Assembly (NCBI GenBank): GCA_029287965.1
Contig: JARFQC010000107.1
Span: 1-5,164, forward strand
Source of the DNA: Arenicellales bacterium
GTDB lineage: Bacteria; Pseudomonadota; Gammaproteobacteria; BMS3Bbin11
DNA length: 5,164 nucleotides
Direction: 5' to 3'
Part shown: positions 1 to 5,164 of the stretch, piece after piece
How positions within the stretch are numbered: the first letter of the stretch is position 1
Layout of the letters: each line of letters starts with the position of its first letter
Notes under the pieces: model-generated
Seen by the model: the letters and a program-made list of their open reading frames with translations, nothing else
Databases searched by the model: none
Told to the model about the DNA's origin: nothing
Made by a program: the position numbers and the translations under genes

Positions 1-494
1 TTTTTGAATACTGCCTGGAACACGGCGCTGTCAGCGTAGTCGATGCAGACGGGCTTAACCTGCTGGCCAGTGAGCAGCACAGACGCCGTGACTGGGTGCA
101 GACGCCGCATCCTGCCGAAGCCGCACGACTGCTCGGCTGCACGACAGATGACATCATGATGGACAGGATCGCAGCTGCGCGGGCGATAGTGGCACAATAC
201 GGCGGTATTTGCGTGATGAAGGGCAGCGGCACTGTCATTGCTACAGACGACGGTATCCCATATCTGTGTACACGCGGCGGCCCGGCGCTGGCGACAGCCG
301 GGACGGGGGATGTACTGGCCGGTTTGATCACCGGGCTAATAGCGCAGGGCCTTGGTCTGCTCCAGGCCGCAGTGGCGGGCGTTACACTGCATGCGTCAGC
401 CGGGGAGCAATTCTCTCGCCATCGCAGAGCCGGTATGCTGGCCTCTGATTTAGTCGCACCGCTTCAGTCATTGAGAAACAGCTGCAATGAATGA
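1..494 (+). CDS. nnr: ADP/ATP-dependent NAD(P)H-hydrate dehydratase, C-terminal part (5' end outside the window)
   Basis: Seen: an open frame runs from base 3 to the TGA at 492-494 (163 residues) with no stop. The GTG at 96 is an internal codon, because the homologous sequence continues upstream of it. Visible blocks are VVDADGLNLLA (about residues 12-22), TPHPAEAARLL, MKGSGTVIA and LATAGTGDVLAGLI. Known: these are the ribokinase-like signatures of the YjeF C-terminal/NnrD domain, with the aspartate of GTGD as the expected catalytic base. The enzyme dehydrates S-NAD(P)H-hydrate back to NAD(P)H using a nucleoside phosphate, in the cytoplasm. In this cluster the gene usually encodes a bifunctional epimerase-dehydratase of about 500 residues, so the epimerase half would lie upstream; that is inference. 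Oddities: the usual GNPG before the LATAGTGD block reads G-G-P-A here, and TPHPGE reads TPHPAE. Both are mild changes and the protein otherwise looks intact. Its last 8 bases overlap tsaE. Confidence 0.93.
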   Translation, partial: FEYCLEHGAVSVVDADGLNLLASEQHRRRDWVQTPHPAEAARLLGCTTDDIMMDRIAAARAIVAQYGGICVMKGSGTVIATDDGIPYLCTRGGPALATAGTGDVLAGLITGLIAQGLGLLQAAVAGVTLHASAGEQFSRHRRAGMLASDLVAPLQSLRNSCNE

Positions 495-951
495 ACACGT
501 TGTGGGCCTGCCTGATGAACAGGCTACGATCCAGCTGGGCAGCCGCCTGGCAGATGTCCTCGTCGAGGGCCTGGTCGTATATCTATCCGGTGATCTTGGC
601 GCGGGCAAGACCTGCCTGGTGCGCGGCATGCTGCAGGGGCTGGGGCATAACGGCCCGGTAAAAAGTCCGACTTATACATTGGTGGAAGACTATGTTCTCG
701 GAGATTCCCTCATCTACCACTTCGATCTGTATCGTCTGCTCGACCCCGAGGAACTGGAGCTGATTGGCATACGTGATTATTTCAATGGCAAGGCATGTTG
801 CTTCGTCGAGTGGCCGGAACGAGGCAAGGGCTGGTTGCCCGCGCCGGATATTGAAATTCACATCCGCCTCAAGAATGAAGGCAGGGAGGCGTCGCTAACT
901 GGCCTTTCGGAGACGGGGGCGGCCCTGGTGGCGTCGCTTAAGCGGGATTAG
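487..951 (+). CDS. tsaE: TsaE, tRNA N6-threonylcarbamoyladenosine (t6A37) biosynthesis ATPase
   Basis: TsaE is the P-loop ATPase that works with TsaB and TsaD to transfer the threonylcarbamoyl group to A37 of ANN-decoding tRNAs in the cytoplasm. Seen: 154 residues, almost the same as the E. coli protein. Walker A is GDLGAGKT at residues 35-42. It is followed by the family block VKSPTYTLVEDY (58-69), YHFDLYRL (77-84, including D80), EELELIGIRDY (88-98) and FVEWPERG (106-113, including E108 and W109). All family-conserved positions I can recall are present. The ATG at 487 lies inside the end of nnr (overlap ATGAATGA, 8 bases), so translation is probably coupled. The only upstream purine stretch is a weak GAG at 473-475. 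Its TAG stop is separated by two bases from the stop of the opposing DUF302 gene. Normally amiB would follow directly; here it is displaced by about 1.7 kb. Confidence 0.96.
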   Translation: MNEHVVGLPDEQATIQLGSRLADVLVEGLVVYLSGDLGAGKTCLVRGMLQGLGHNGPVKSPTYTLVEDYVLGDSLIYHFDLYRLLDPEELELIGIRDYFNGKACCFVEWPERGKGWLPAPDIEIHIRLKNEGREASLTGLSETGAALVASLKRD

Positions 952-953
952 CG

Positions 954-1409
954 TTACTGCTCCGACTGCACGCGGTCGAAAATTTCAACGATATCCTTTT
1001 CCCACTGGGCAAACAGATCACCCAGACCTTCATCCGGGAAAAACTCATTGAATTTGAGCGGATTCAGGGTGACCAGGATGGTTTCATTGCCTTCGGCAAA
1101 GATGGTGATCTTCAGCGGAACGAAAGGGATCAGGTCAGGATGTTTCGTCTCGATAAGGTCCATCTGATCCGGTCGGGCCATGAATACGAGACGGTATTCA
1201 GCCGTGTCGTATCCGGATGACGTCAATCCTATATCGACGCGCTGAACCCTTGAAACACGATAACCCTGGGCAATCACGGATGCTTGCAGGGTAGTCATGG
1301 TTTCCGGGAAATCCACCGCAATTCGGCGCATGATCAGGTCGTCGGCCTGGGCAAAAGACGGGATAAGCAGCAGCGCAATCAGTACCAGCTTGTACATTCG
1401 TGTGATCAT
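954..1409 (-). CDS. Secreted single-domain DUF302 protein
   Basis: Seen: 151 residues with a clear Sec signal peptide: a short basic start, a hydrophobic run at about residues 8-16 and a likely cleavage site AQA|DD after A22. The mature part of about 129 residues matches the DUF302 pattern: an amphipathic N-terminal stretch, QGYRVSRVQRVDIG (48-61), YRLVF (72-76), and FVPLKITIFAEGNETILVTLNP (positions 96-117). It has no cysteine and no haem motif. Known: DUF302 is a small alpha/beta fold without an established biochemical function. The ATG at 1409 overlaps the TGA of the cytochrome gene (TGATG) and has a TGAGG Shine-Dalgarno 10 bases upstream, which favours this start over the in-frame ATG at 1397. 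Inference: it is cotranslated with the cytochrome and is a periplasmic partner of it. Its C-terminal half aligns with the DUF302 domain of that neighbour, so the two may be diverged paralogues. The function is unknown. Confidence 0.85.
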   Translation of the reverse strand: MITRMYKLVLIALLLIPSFAQADDLIMRRIAVDFPETMTTLQASVIAQGYRVSRVQRVDIGLTSSGYDTAEYRLVFMARPDQMDLIETKHPDLIPFVPLKITIFAEGNETILVTLNPLKFNEFFPDEGLGDLFAQWEKDIVEIFDRVQSEQ

Positions 1410-2449
1410 CAGAACAGCGCCTCATCAATCATGTCCAGGTAAACCTGCTTCATGTCTCGACAGACACTTTCCAGCTCGCGATTGTTAAACACGTCGCTCA
1501 TCTTTTTCGGATTTGCTGCCATGATCAGTACCTTGTCGCCATGCTGGAACACCGTCACGCGGCAGGGCAGGAACAGGCCGATGCGCGGATCGATTTTCAG
1601 CGCCTCGTTGAGCAGGCTGAAGTTGCATGAATAGATGATGACCTGACCTTTATCTTCCTTGCCTTCTTCAACTACGCCGGATTCGAGGTCCTGGATACGA
1701 ATCAGGCGGAAGTTCATGCTTTCGACGGCATTAACCAGGTTGTCGACAGTTTCTTCCACGCTATAGGGCGACTCGCTGACCAGGATGGACGGCTCATCTT
1801 CCACTGGCGCCATCGAACTGCTGCCGGCCTGTTTCTCATAACTCCGCACGTGGGCAACAAGATCGTTGATGTCCTGCTCGGACAGGCCATCGTTCAGGAA
1901 GGAGACCATCGGTGTACCTTCCCGGCCTTCCATCAATGTGTGCTTGATCATTTCGTCCGAAGCTGATGCCAGGAAGCCGCTGTTATTCAATGCGGGGGCA
2001 AGAATGGGCAGGCTGCGGGGGCGCGACATGGTGACGCCAGTGCCCGGCCCGCCCTGGCCGTCGGCACCGTGACAAATCGCGCAATGTGCAGCAAACAGTT
2101 CCTTGCCCTTAGTGGCATCGCCCTGTACAGATTTATCCGTGTATATCGGTGCAGGCTTGTCAGACCAGCTGCGTATATGGGCGACTATGGCATTGACTTC
2201 TTCGTCTTGCAGTGCCTTGAAAGCCGGCATGATGCGGCCGGGCCGGCCATGGCGAATTGTTTTTACCAGGTAGTTGTCTGATACGGAGTCCAGGAAAGCG
2301 GGCAGGGAGAGAGGAACACCGACGCCGCCGCTACCGTTGAATCCATGACAGGTTGCACAGTTCTGATCGTATAGGTGTTGACCTGAATGATTGGCCAGTG
2401 CGCTTGCATGCAGCAGCAGTCCAAATCCGATGATAAAAATTCTTAACAT
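1409..2449 (-). CDS. Periplasmic diheme cytochrome c with C-terminal DUF302 domain
   Basis: Seen: 346 residues from the ATG at 2449. Residues 1-19 form a Sec signal peptide (MLRIF start, cleavage SALA|NH). Domain 1 (about 20-96) has the haem motif C31-A-T-C34-H35 and a likely axial methionine M74 in GRIMPAF. Domain 2 (about 108-206) has C123-A-I-C126-H127 and a likely axial M181 in GTPMVSF. A Ser/Pro/acidic linker (208-222) leads to a DUF302 domain (about 224-346) with CNFSLLNEAL, DPRIGLFLPCRVTVF and three cysteines, C275, C296 and C330. Known: CxxCH pairs bind haem c covalently in the periplasm after Sec export and need the Ccm machinery. Inference: it is an electron carrier whose DUF302 part senses, binds or docks a partner; the donor and acceptor are not identifiable. 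Start choice: an in-frame ATG at 2485 adds 12 residues before the signal peptide, but 2449 gives a standard signal peptide and has AGGG 8 bases upstream. It is first of a two-gene minus-strand operon. Confidence 0.88.
   Translation of the reverse strand: MLRIFIIGFGLLLHASALANHSGQHLYDQNCATCHGFNGSGGVGVPLSLPAFLDSVSDNYLVKTIRHGRPGRIMPAFKALQDEEVNAIVAHIRSWSDKPAPIYTDKSVQGDATKGKELFAAHCAICHGADGQGGPGTGVTMSRPRSLPILAPALNNSGFLASASDEMIKHTLMEGREGTPMVSFLNDGLSEQDINDLVAHVRSYEKQAGSSSMAPVEDEPSILVSESPYSVEETVDNLVNAVESMNFRLIRIQDLESGVVEEGKEDKGQVIIYSCNFSLLNEALKIDPRIGLFLPCRVTVFQHGDKVLIMAANPKKMSDVFNNRELESVCRDMKQVYLDMIDEALF
1420..1424 (-). promoter_or_regulatory. Ribosome binding site of the DUF302 gene
   Basis: The minus strand reads TGAGG here, 10 bases before the ATG at 1409. 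It lies inside the last codons of the cytochrome gene. It supports the start that overlaps the upstream stop codon rather than the ATG 12 bases further in. Confidence 0.5.
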
Positions 2450-2457
2450 GGCAACTA

Positions 2458-2461
2458 CCCT
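2458..2461 (-). promoter_or_regulatory. Ribosome binding site deciding the cytochrome start
   Basis: The minus strand reads AGGG here with an 8-base spacer to the ATG at 2449. The alternative ATG at 2485 is preceded by an AGG only 4 bases away, which is too close for a good site. Together with the signal peptide this favours 2449. Confidence 0.45.
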
Positions 2462-2501
2462 GGCCGGAGAATTCTGCCCACGCATTTGGCCTGGTCACGG
2501 A

Positions 2502-2514
2502 CATCTTCAAGATG
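2502..2514. repeat. Inverted repeat CATCTT-C-AAGATG
   Basis: Two perfect 6-base arms flank a single central C. The one-base centre makes a hairpin unlikely, so a dimeric regulator site is the more natural reading. It lies about 53 bases upstream of the cytochrome ATG, downstream of the candidate minus-strand promoter, where a bound protein could block transcription. No regulator is identified. Confidence 0.4.
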
Positions 2515-2536
2515 ACGACAAATGCATAAGCAATAT

Positions 2537-2548
2537 CTAATATATTAG
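2537..2548. repeat. 12-base perfect palindrome CTAATATATTAG
   Basis: Perfect two-fold symmetric AT-rich sequence near the middle of the divergent region. It could be an operator. It also supplies a -10-like TAATAT on each strand, so its symmetry may simply reflect back-to-back promoter elements. Its centre is about 34 bases from the centre of the other inverted repeat. Confidence 0.4.
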
Positions 2549-2570
2549 CGTGATTGCCGGATGCAGTGAA
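2542..2570 (-). promoter_or_regulatory. Candidate sigma70-type promoter for the cytochrome-DUF302 operon
   Basis: On the minus strand TTCACT (2570-2565) and TAATAT (2547-2542) are separated by 17 bases. Each hexamer matches the consensus at 4 of 6 positions. The -10 lies within the 12-base palindrome, and the predicted start would leave an untranslated leader of roughly 85 bases. Hexamers of this quality occur by chance, so this is a suggestion only. Confidence 0.25.
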
Positions 2571-2583
2571 GCAGAATTATAGC
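2554..2583 (+). promoter_or_regulatory. Candidate sigma70-type promoter for amiB-mutL
   Basis: TTGCCG (2554-2559) and TATAGC (2578-2583) are separated by 18 bases, each matching consensus at 4 of 6 positions. A promoter in this region is required by the gene layout, but which hexamers are used cannot be decided by eye. ACGACA (2515-2520) with TAATAT (2538-2543), 17 bases apart, is an alternative. Confidence 0.25.
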
Positions 2584-2663
2584 CATATTACGTGCTTGCT
2601 TCGGTGCAGTACATCCTATAGGTTATACCCGTTTCATCCACCCCCGGATACTGACAAACATAC

Positions 2664-3818
2664 ATGAAGCGGACCTTCGCATCCTTTGTTCTCCTGTTTA
2701 TTCTGACATGCCAGATTGCAGGAGCGGCTTCAGTCAGTGTCAAGAACCTCAGGCTCTGGAATGCGCCTGACAGCACACGCGTCGTTCTGGACCTGAGCAG
2801 TTCGGTCGAGCATCGCATCACGATGTTCAGCAATCCTCCTCGCGTAGCGATAGACCTGCGCGGTGGCAAGCTCTATAGCGGTCTGCCCAAGACGGTCAAG
2901 AATAATCCCTACATCAAGCGCTTCCGCTACGGCCAGTTCGATAAAAACGTCGTGCGCATCGTTATCGATCTGAAGCGCGAAGTGAAAGTTAAAAGCTTTC
3001 AACTCAAGCCGAATGCGAGTTACGGCTATCGCCTGGTTGTAGACCTGTTTGACAAGTACAGCGCCAGCCCGGCCCCGGCTACGATTGCCCGACCCAAACC
3101 GGTTACACCGGGCGGCAAGATAGTCGTAGCGATAGATGCCGGGCATGGTGGTGAAGATCCCGGTGCCCTGGGAAAAAAGTACAAGACAAAGGAAAAGACA
3201 GTCGTGCTCAGCATCGCCAGGGAACTGGAAAAGCTGCTGGCCAAGGACAAGAATTTCAAACCTTACCTGGTGCGTAACAGTGATTATTACGTGGCCCTGC
3301 GTAACCGCACCCGCCTGGCCAGCCAGCAGAATGCACACCTGTTCATATCCATTCATGCGGATGCGTTCAAGAATTCGAAGGCGCGGGGCGCCTCTGTATT
3401 TACCTTGTCAGATCGCGGGGCAACCAGTGAAATGGCGCGCTGGCTGGCAAACAAGGAAAACTCTTCTGACCTGGCCGGTGGTGTGTCGATCAAGGACAAG
3501 GACGACTATACCGCCAAGACCCTGTTCGACCTGTCAAAAGACAAGACCATGGAATACAGCCTAATTTTCGGTAAATCGATTCACAAGGAAATCGGGAAGT
3601 TTGCCCGTATGCATAAAAAGAACGTGGAGCAGGCCAGGTTTGTCGTGCTGAAAACGCCCAACATCGCCTCGGTGCTGGTCGAAACCGGCTTCATATCAAA
3701 TCCCGGGGAAGAGAAAAAGCTGCGCAGCAAGAGCTACCAGAAAAAGATAGCCAGGGCGATATACAAGGGAATCAAGGATTTCCGAAAAAAACACCCCGAG
3801 TGGTTCCTCGACTCATAG
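2664..3818 (+). CDS. amiB: AmiB/AmiC-type N-acetylmuramoyl-L-alanine amidase (AMIN + Amidase_3)
   Basis: This is a periplasmic zinc enzyme that cuts the bond between N-acetylmuramic acid and L-alanine to split septal peptidoglycan during cell separation. Seen: 384 residues. The signal peptide is M1 to about A21 (KR start, hydrophobic core 8-14, AGA|A site). The AMIN domain (about 24-129) has RVVLDLS and PPRVAIDLRG. A Pro/Ala linker (133-150) follows, then the Amidase_3 domain (152-374). Expected zinc ligands are H161 in DAGHGGEDPGA, E177 and H231 in SIHADAF; the catalytic glutamate is E340 in VETGFISN. The segment ARWLANKEN...DLAGGV (258-274) and what follows fits the regulatory insertion known in AmiB/AmiC, which LytM-domain activators such as EnvC or NlpD relieve. 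There is no C-terminal LysM domain, unlike some Pseudomonas AmiB proteins. Synteny with tsaE and mutL favours the name amiB; the domains alone do not separate AmiB from AmiC. No strong Shine-Dalgarno precedes the ATG. Confidence 0.94.
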   Translation: MKRTFASFVLLFILTCQIAGAASVSVKNLRLWNAPDSTRVVLDLSSSVEHRITMFSNPPRVAIDLRGGKLYSGLPKTVKNNPYIKRFRYGQFDKNVVRIVIDLKREVKVKSFQLKPNASYGYRLVVDLFDKYSASPAPATIARPKPVTPGGKIVVAIDAGHGGEDPGALGKKYKTKEKTVVLSIARELEKLLAKDKNFKPYLVRNSDYYVALRNRTRLASQQNAHLFISIHADAFKNSKARGASVFTLSDRGATSEMARWLANKENSSDLAGGVSIKDKDDYTAKTLFDLSKDKTMEYSLIFGKSIHKEIGKFARMHKKNVEQARFVVLKTPNIASVLVETGFISNPGEEKKLRSKSYQKKIARAIYKGIKDFRKKHPEWFLDS

Positions 3819-5164
3819 TGGCGGCACTTCCTGAAATAAAACTGCTGCCATCGCAGCTGGTCAACCAGATTGCCGCAGGCGAAATCGTCGAACGTCCGGC
3901 ATCCGTGCTCAAGGAGCTGCTGGAAAACAGCATAGATGCAGGTGCCAGCCAGATAACGGTTGAGCTCGAGAACGGTGGCATGCGTCGCGTGTCCGTGCGC
4001 GATGATGGTCACGGCATGGACAAGCAGAGTCTTGCCCTCGCCCTGTCGCGACACGCGACGAGTAAAATCCGTTCCCAGGAGGACCTGGTCAATGTCACGA
4101 CCATGGGTTTTCGTGGTGAAGCGCTGCCGAGCATGGCATCCGTGTCCCGCTTTACCGTTACCAGCCGCGCCAGGGGTGCGGAACATGCCTGGCAGTTGAG
4201 CGTCGATGGCCGCGGCCACGCGGGTCAACCGGAACCGTCGGCCCACCCGGTCGGTACAACTGTGGAAATGGCAGACCTGTTCTTTAACACGCCGGCGCGA
4301 CGCAAGTTCCTGCGCACAGAAAATACGGAATTCCAGCATCTCGAACGCCGCTTCAGGGAGCAGGCGCTGGCGCATCCGGCAATCGGGTTCCGCCTGTTCC
4401 ATAACGGACGTGCGGTGCACAACCTGAATGTCGCCCACAGCGAGGTTGAGCAGCTGCGCCGCATCGGTGAGGTACTCGGCAAGGAATTTATTGCCCAGAA
4501 CATGCGCATTGATGTCGAGGTCGGCGACATGCGCCTGCATGGCTGGATATCCCGGCCTGCCTATTCACGCAGTCAGCGCGACCAGCAGTATTTTTACGTC
4601 AATCACCGCTTCGTGCGGGACAAGCTCATTATGCATGCCATTTCACAGGCCTACCGGGACGTTCTACATCATCAACGTCAGCCGGCATTCGTGCTGTTTC
4701 TGGATTTACCTCCGTCGAGGGTCGATGTCAACGTGCATCCGGGTAAGCACGAGGTGCGCTTCCGCGAGGACCGGCAGATACACGGGTTCGTTTCACAGAC
4801 CCTCAAGCGATCACTCAGTGATACCCGGCCCGGTGGCGAGGTGGATAACGGGCTCATGTCTCACCCAGATCAAGCTGAACCAGGGCAGGGTGTAACCGCT
4901 TTCAACTACACACCGCAGCCCTTCCAGCATAACGTTCCCCTGCAGGTGCGTGAGCAGATTCAGTCGCTGGACGCGCTTTACTCACCGCAGGACAAGGCCG
5001 ACGCGACGCCTGCCGCCGTGGATCACCCGCTGGGCTACGCCATTGCCCAGTTGCATGGTATTTACATCCTGGCGCAAAACCAGCGCGGCATGATCGTCGT
5101 CGACATGCATGCGGCCCATGAACGCATCAGCTACGAGCGGATGAAAGCGGCGCTGGATAAGGAC
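3818..5164 (+). CDS. mutL: DNA mismatch repair protein MutL, endonuclease-type (3' end outside the window)
   Basis: MutL links mismatch recognition by MutS to strand incision and excision. Seen: 449 residues from a GTG at 3818 whose G is the last base of the amiB TAG (TAGTG); no good Shine-Dalgarno is visible, so coupled translation is likely. There is no other plausible upstream start, and the conserved QIAAGEIVERPASV block begins at residue 17. GHKL ATPase motifs: E36-N37 in ENSIDAG, D62-D-G-H-G66, RHATSK (78-83) and GFRGEAL (97-103). DLFFNTPARRKFL and the transducer-domain block VDVNVHPGKHEVRF follow, then a variable linker (about 334-401). The C-terminal dimerisation domain starts at PLGYAIAQLHGIYILAQN and reaches D429-M-H-A-A-H-E435-R-I-S-Y-E440, fitting the metal-binding endonuclease motif DQHA(x)2E(x)4E with Met for Gln. 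E. coli MutL lacks this motif. The remaining C-terminus, with the other zinc-site motifs, is cut off by the window edge. Confidence 0.96.
   Translation, partial: MAALPEIKLLPSQLVNQIAAGEIVERPASVLKELLENSIDAGASQITVELENGGMRRVSVRDDGHGMDKQSLALALSRHATSKIRSQEDLVNVTTMGFRGEALPSMASVSRFTVTSRARGAEHAWQLSVDGRGHAGQPEPSAHPVGTTVEMADLFFNTPARRKFLRTENTEFQHLERRFREQALAHPAIGFRLFHNGRAVHNLNVAHSEVEQLRRIGEVLGKEFIAQNMRIDVEVGDMRLHGWISRPAYSRSQRDQQYFYVNHRFVRDKLIMHAISQAYRDVLHHQRQPAFVLFLDLPPSRVDVNVHPGKHEVRFREDRQIHGFVSQTLKRSLSDTRPGGEVDNGLMSHPDQAEPGQGVTAFNYTPQPFQHNVPLQVREQIQSLDALYSPQDKADATPAAVDHPLGYAIAQLHGIYILAQNQRGMIVVDMHAAHERISYERMKAALDKD

Larger units (their letters stand above)
2450..2663. promoter_or_regulatory. Divergent intergenic region between the cytochrome operon and amiB-mutL
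   Basis: This 214-base stretch holds no plausible gene. It separates two divergent transcription units and must contain the promoters for both, because the minus-strand pair cuts amiB off from nnr-tsaE. It is more AT-rich in its middle (about 2521-2590) than the flanking genes. It contains two short perfect inverted repeats (2502-2514 and 2537-2548), listed separately, and several weak sigma70-like hexamers. No tRNA, riboswitch or terminator with a U-run is apparent. Confidence 0.75.

Noticed and set aside
96..494. Taking GTG 96 as the start of a short nnrD gene
   Set aside because: The frame is open to the window edge and the upstream residues contain the conserved DADGLNLLA block, so the gene continues to the left.
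2450..2485. Extended N-terminus of the cytochrome from ATG 2485
   Set aside because: It adds 12 residues ahead of a complete signal peptide, and its AGG is only 4 bases from the ATG. The start at 2449 has a better spaced site.
2568..2602. Spaced inverted repeat GAAGCA ... TGCTTC as a hairpin or terminator
   Set aside because: Six-base arms with a 23-base AT-rich loop and no U-run are expected by chance and would not make a convincing structure.
2697..2711. Possible lipoprotein signal (I-L-T-C16) in AmiB
   Set aside because: Threonine before the cysteine does not fit the usual lipobox, and a good AGA|A signal peptidase I site follows a few residues later.
2588..2869. A 93-codon minus-strand open frame reaching from amiB into the intergenic region
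   Set aside because: Most of it is antisense to the signal peptide and AMIN domain of amiB, no family is recognisable, and it would fill the region needed for promoters.
2730..3356. A 208-codon minus-strand open frame inside amiB
   Set aside because: It is fully antisense to the AMIN and amidase domains, has no recognisable motif, and is explained as a shadow frame.
3734..4540. A 268-codon open frame on the minus strand across the end of amiB and start of mutL
   Set aside because: It lies antisense to two strongly supported genes whose catalytic motifs fix the plus-strand frames, and its translation shows no recognisable domain. Its openness follows from codon bias in the real genes.
1..5164. 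CRISPR arrays, tRNA or rRNA genes, insertion sequences, attachment sites
   Set aside because: No regularly spaced repeats, cloverleaf-like sequence, transposase motifs or terminal repeats were seen on either strand.

Overview
This window looks like a chromosomal segment from a gammaproteobacterium. Four of its six genes follow the order nnr(D) - tsaE - amiB - mutL, a cluster well known from Escherichia coli, Pseudomonas and many relatives. The MutL carries the C-terminal endonuclease-type motif (D-M-H-A-x2-E-x4-E). That argues against an enteric with the MutH/Dam system and for one of the many gammaproteobacterial lineages whose MutL nicks DNA itself. Two secreted proteins, one with two c-type haem sites, suggest a respiring organism with periplasmic electron transport. 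The genus cannot be read from the sequence.

Layout: bases 1-494 (+) are the 3' end of nnr (NAD(P)H-hydrate repair), cut by the window edge. It overlaps by 8 bases with tsaE (487-951, +), the ATPase of the tRNA t6A system. TsaE's stop lies two bases from the stop of a convergent pair on the minus strand. This pair is a Sec-exported single-domain DUF302 protein (954-1409) and, upstream of it in transcription and overlapping by one base, a diheme cytochrome c with a C-terminal DUF302 domain (1409-2449). A 214-base divergent intergenic region (2450-2663) follows, with two short perfect inverted repeats and candidate promoters. Then come amiB (2664-3818, +), an AMIN-domain N-acetylmuramoyl-L-alanine amidase, and mutL (3818 to beyond the window end, +), coupled by a TAGTG stop/start overlap.

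How the genes relate: nnr, tsaE, amiB and mutL are housekeeping genes with unrelated jobs (metabolite repair, tRNA modification, cell separation, mismatch repair) that share a conserved neighbourhood. The cytochrome-DUF302 pair is the non-standard part. It sits on the opposite strand exactly between tsaE and amiB, so amiB-mutL can no longer be read from the nnr-tsaE transcript and needs its own promoter. The pair looks like a small periplasmic redox module of unknown function: a diheme electron carrier fused to a cysteine-containing DUF302 domain, made together with a cysteine-free DUF302 protein. It is the best candidate here for undescribed biology.
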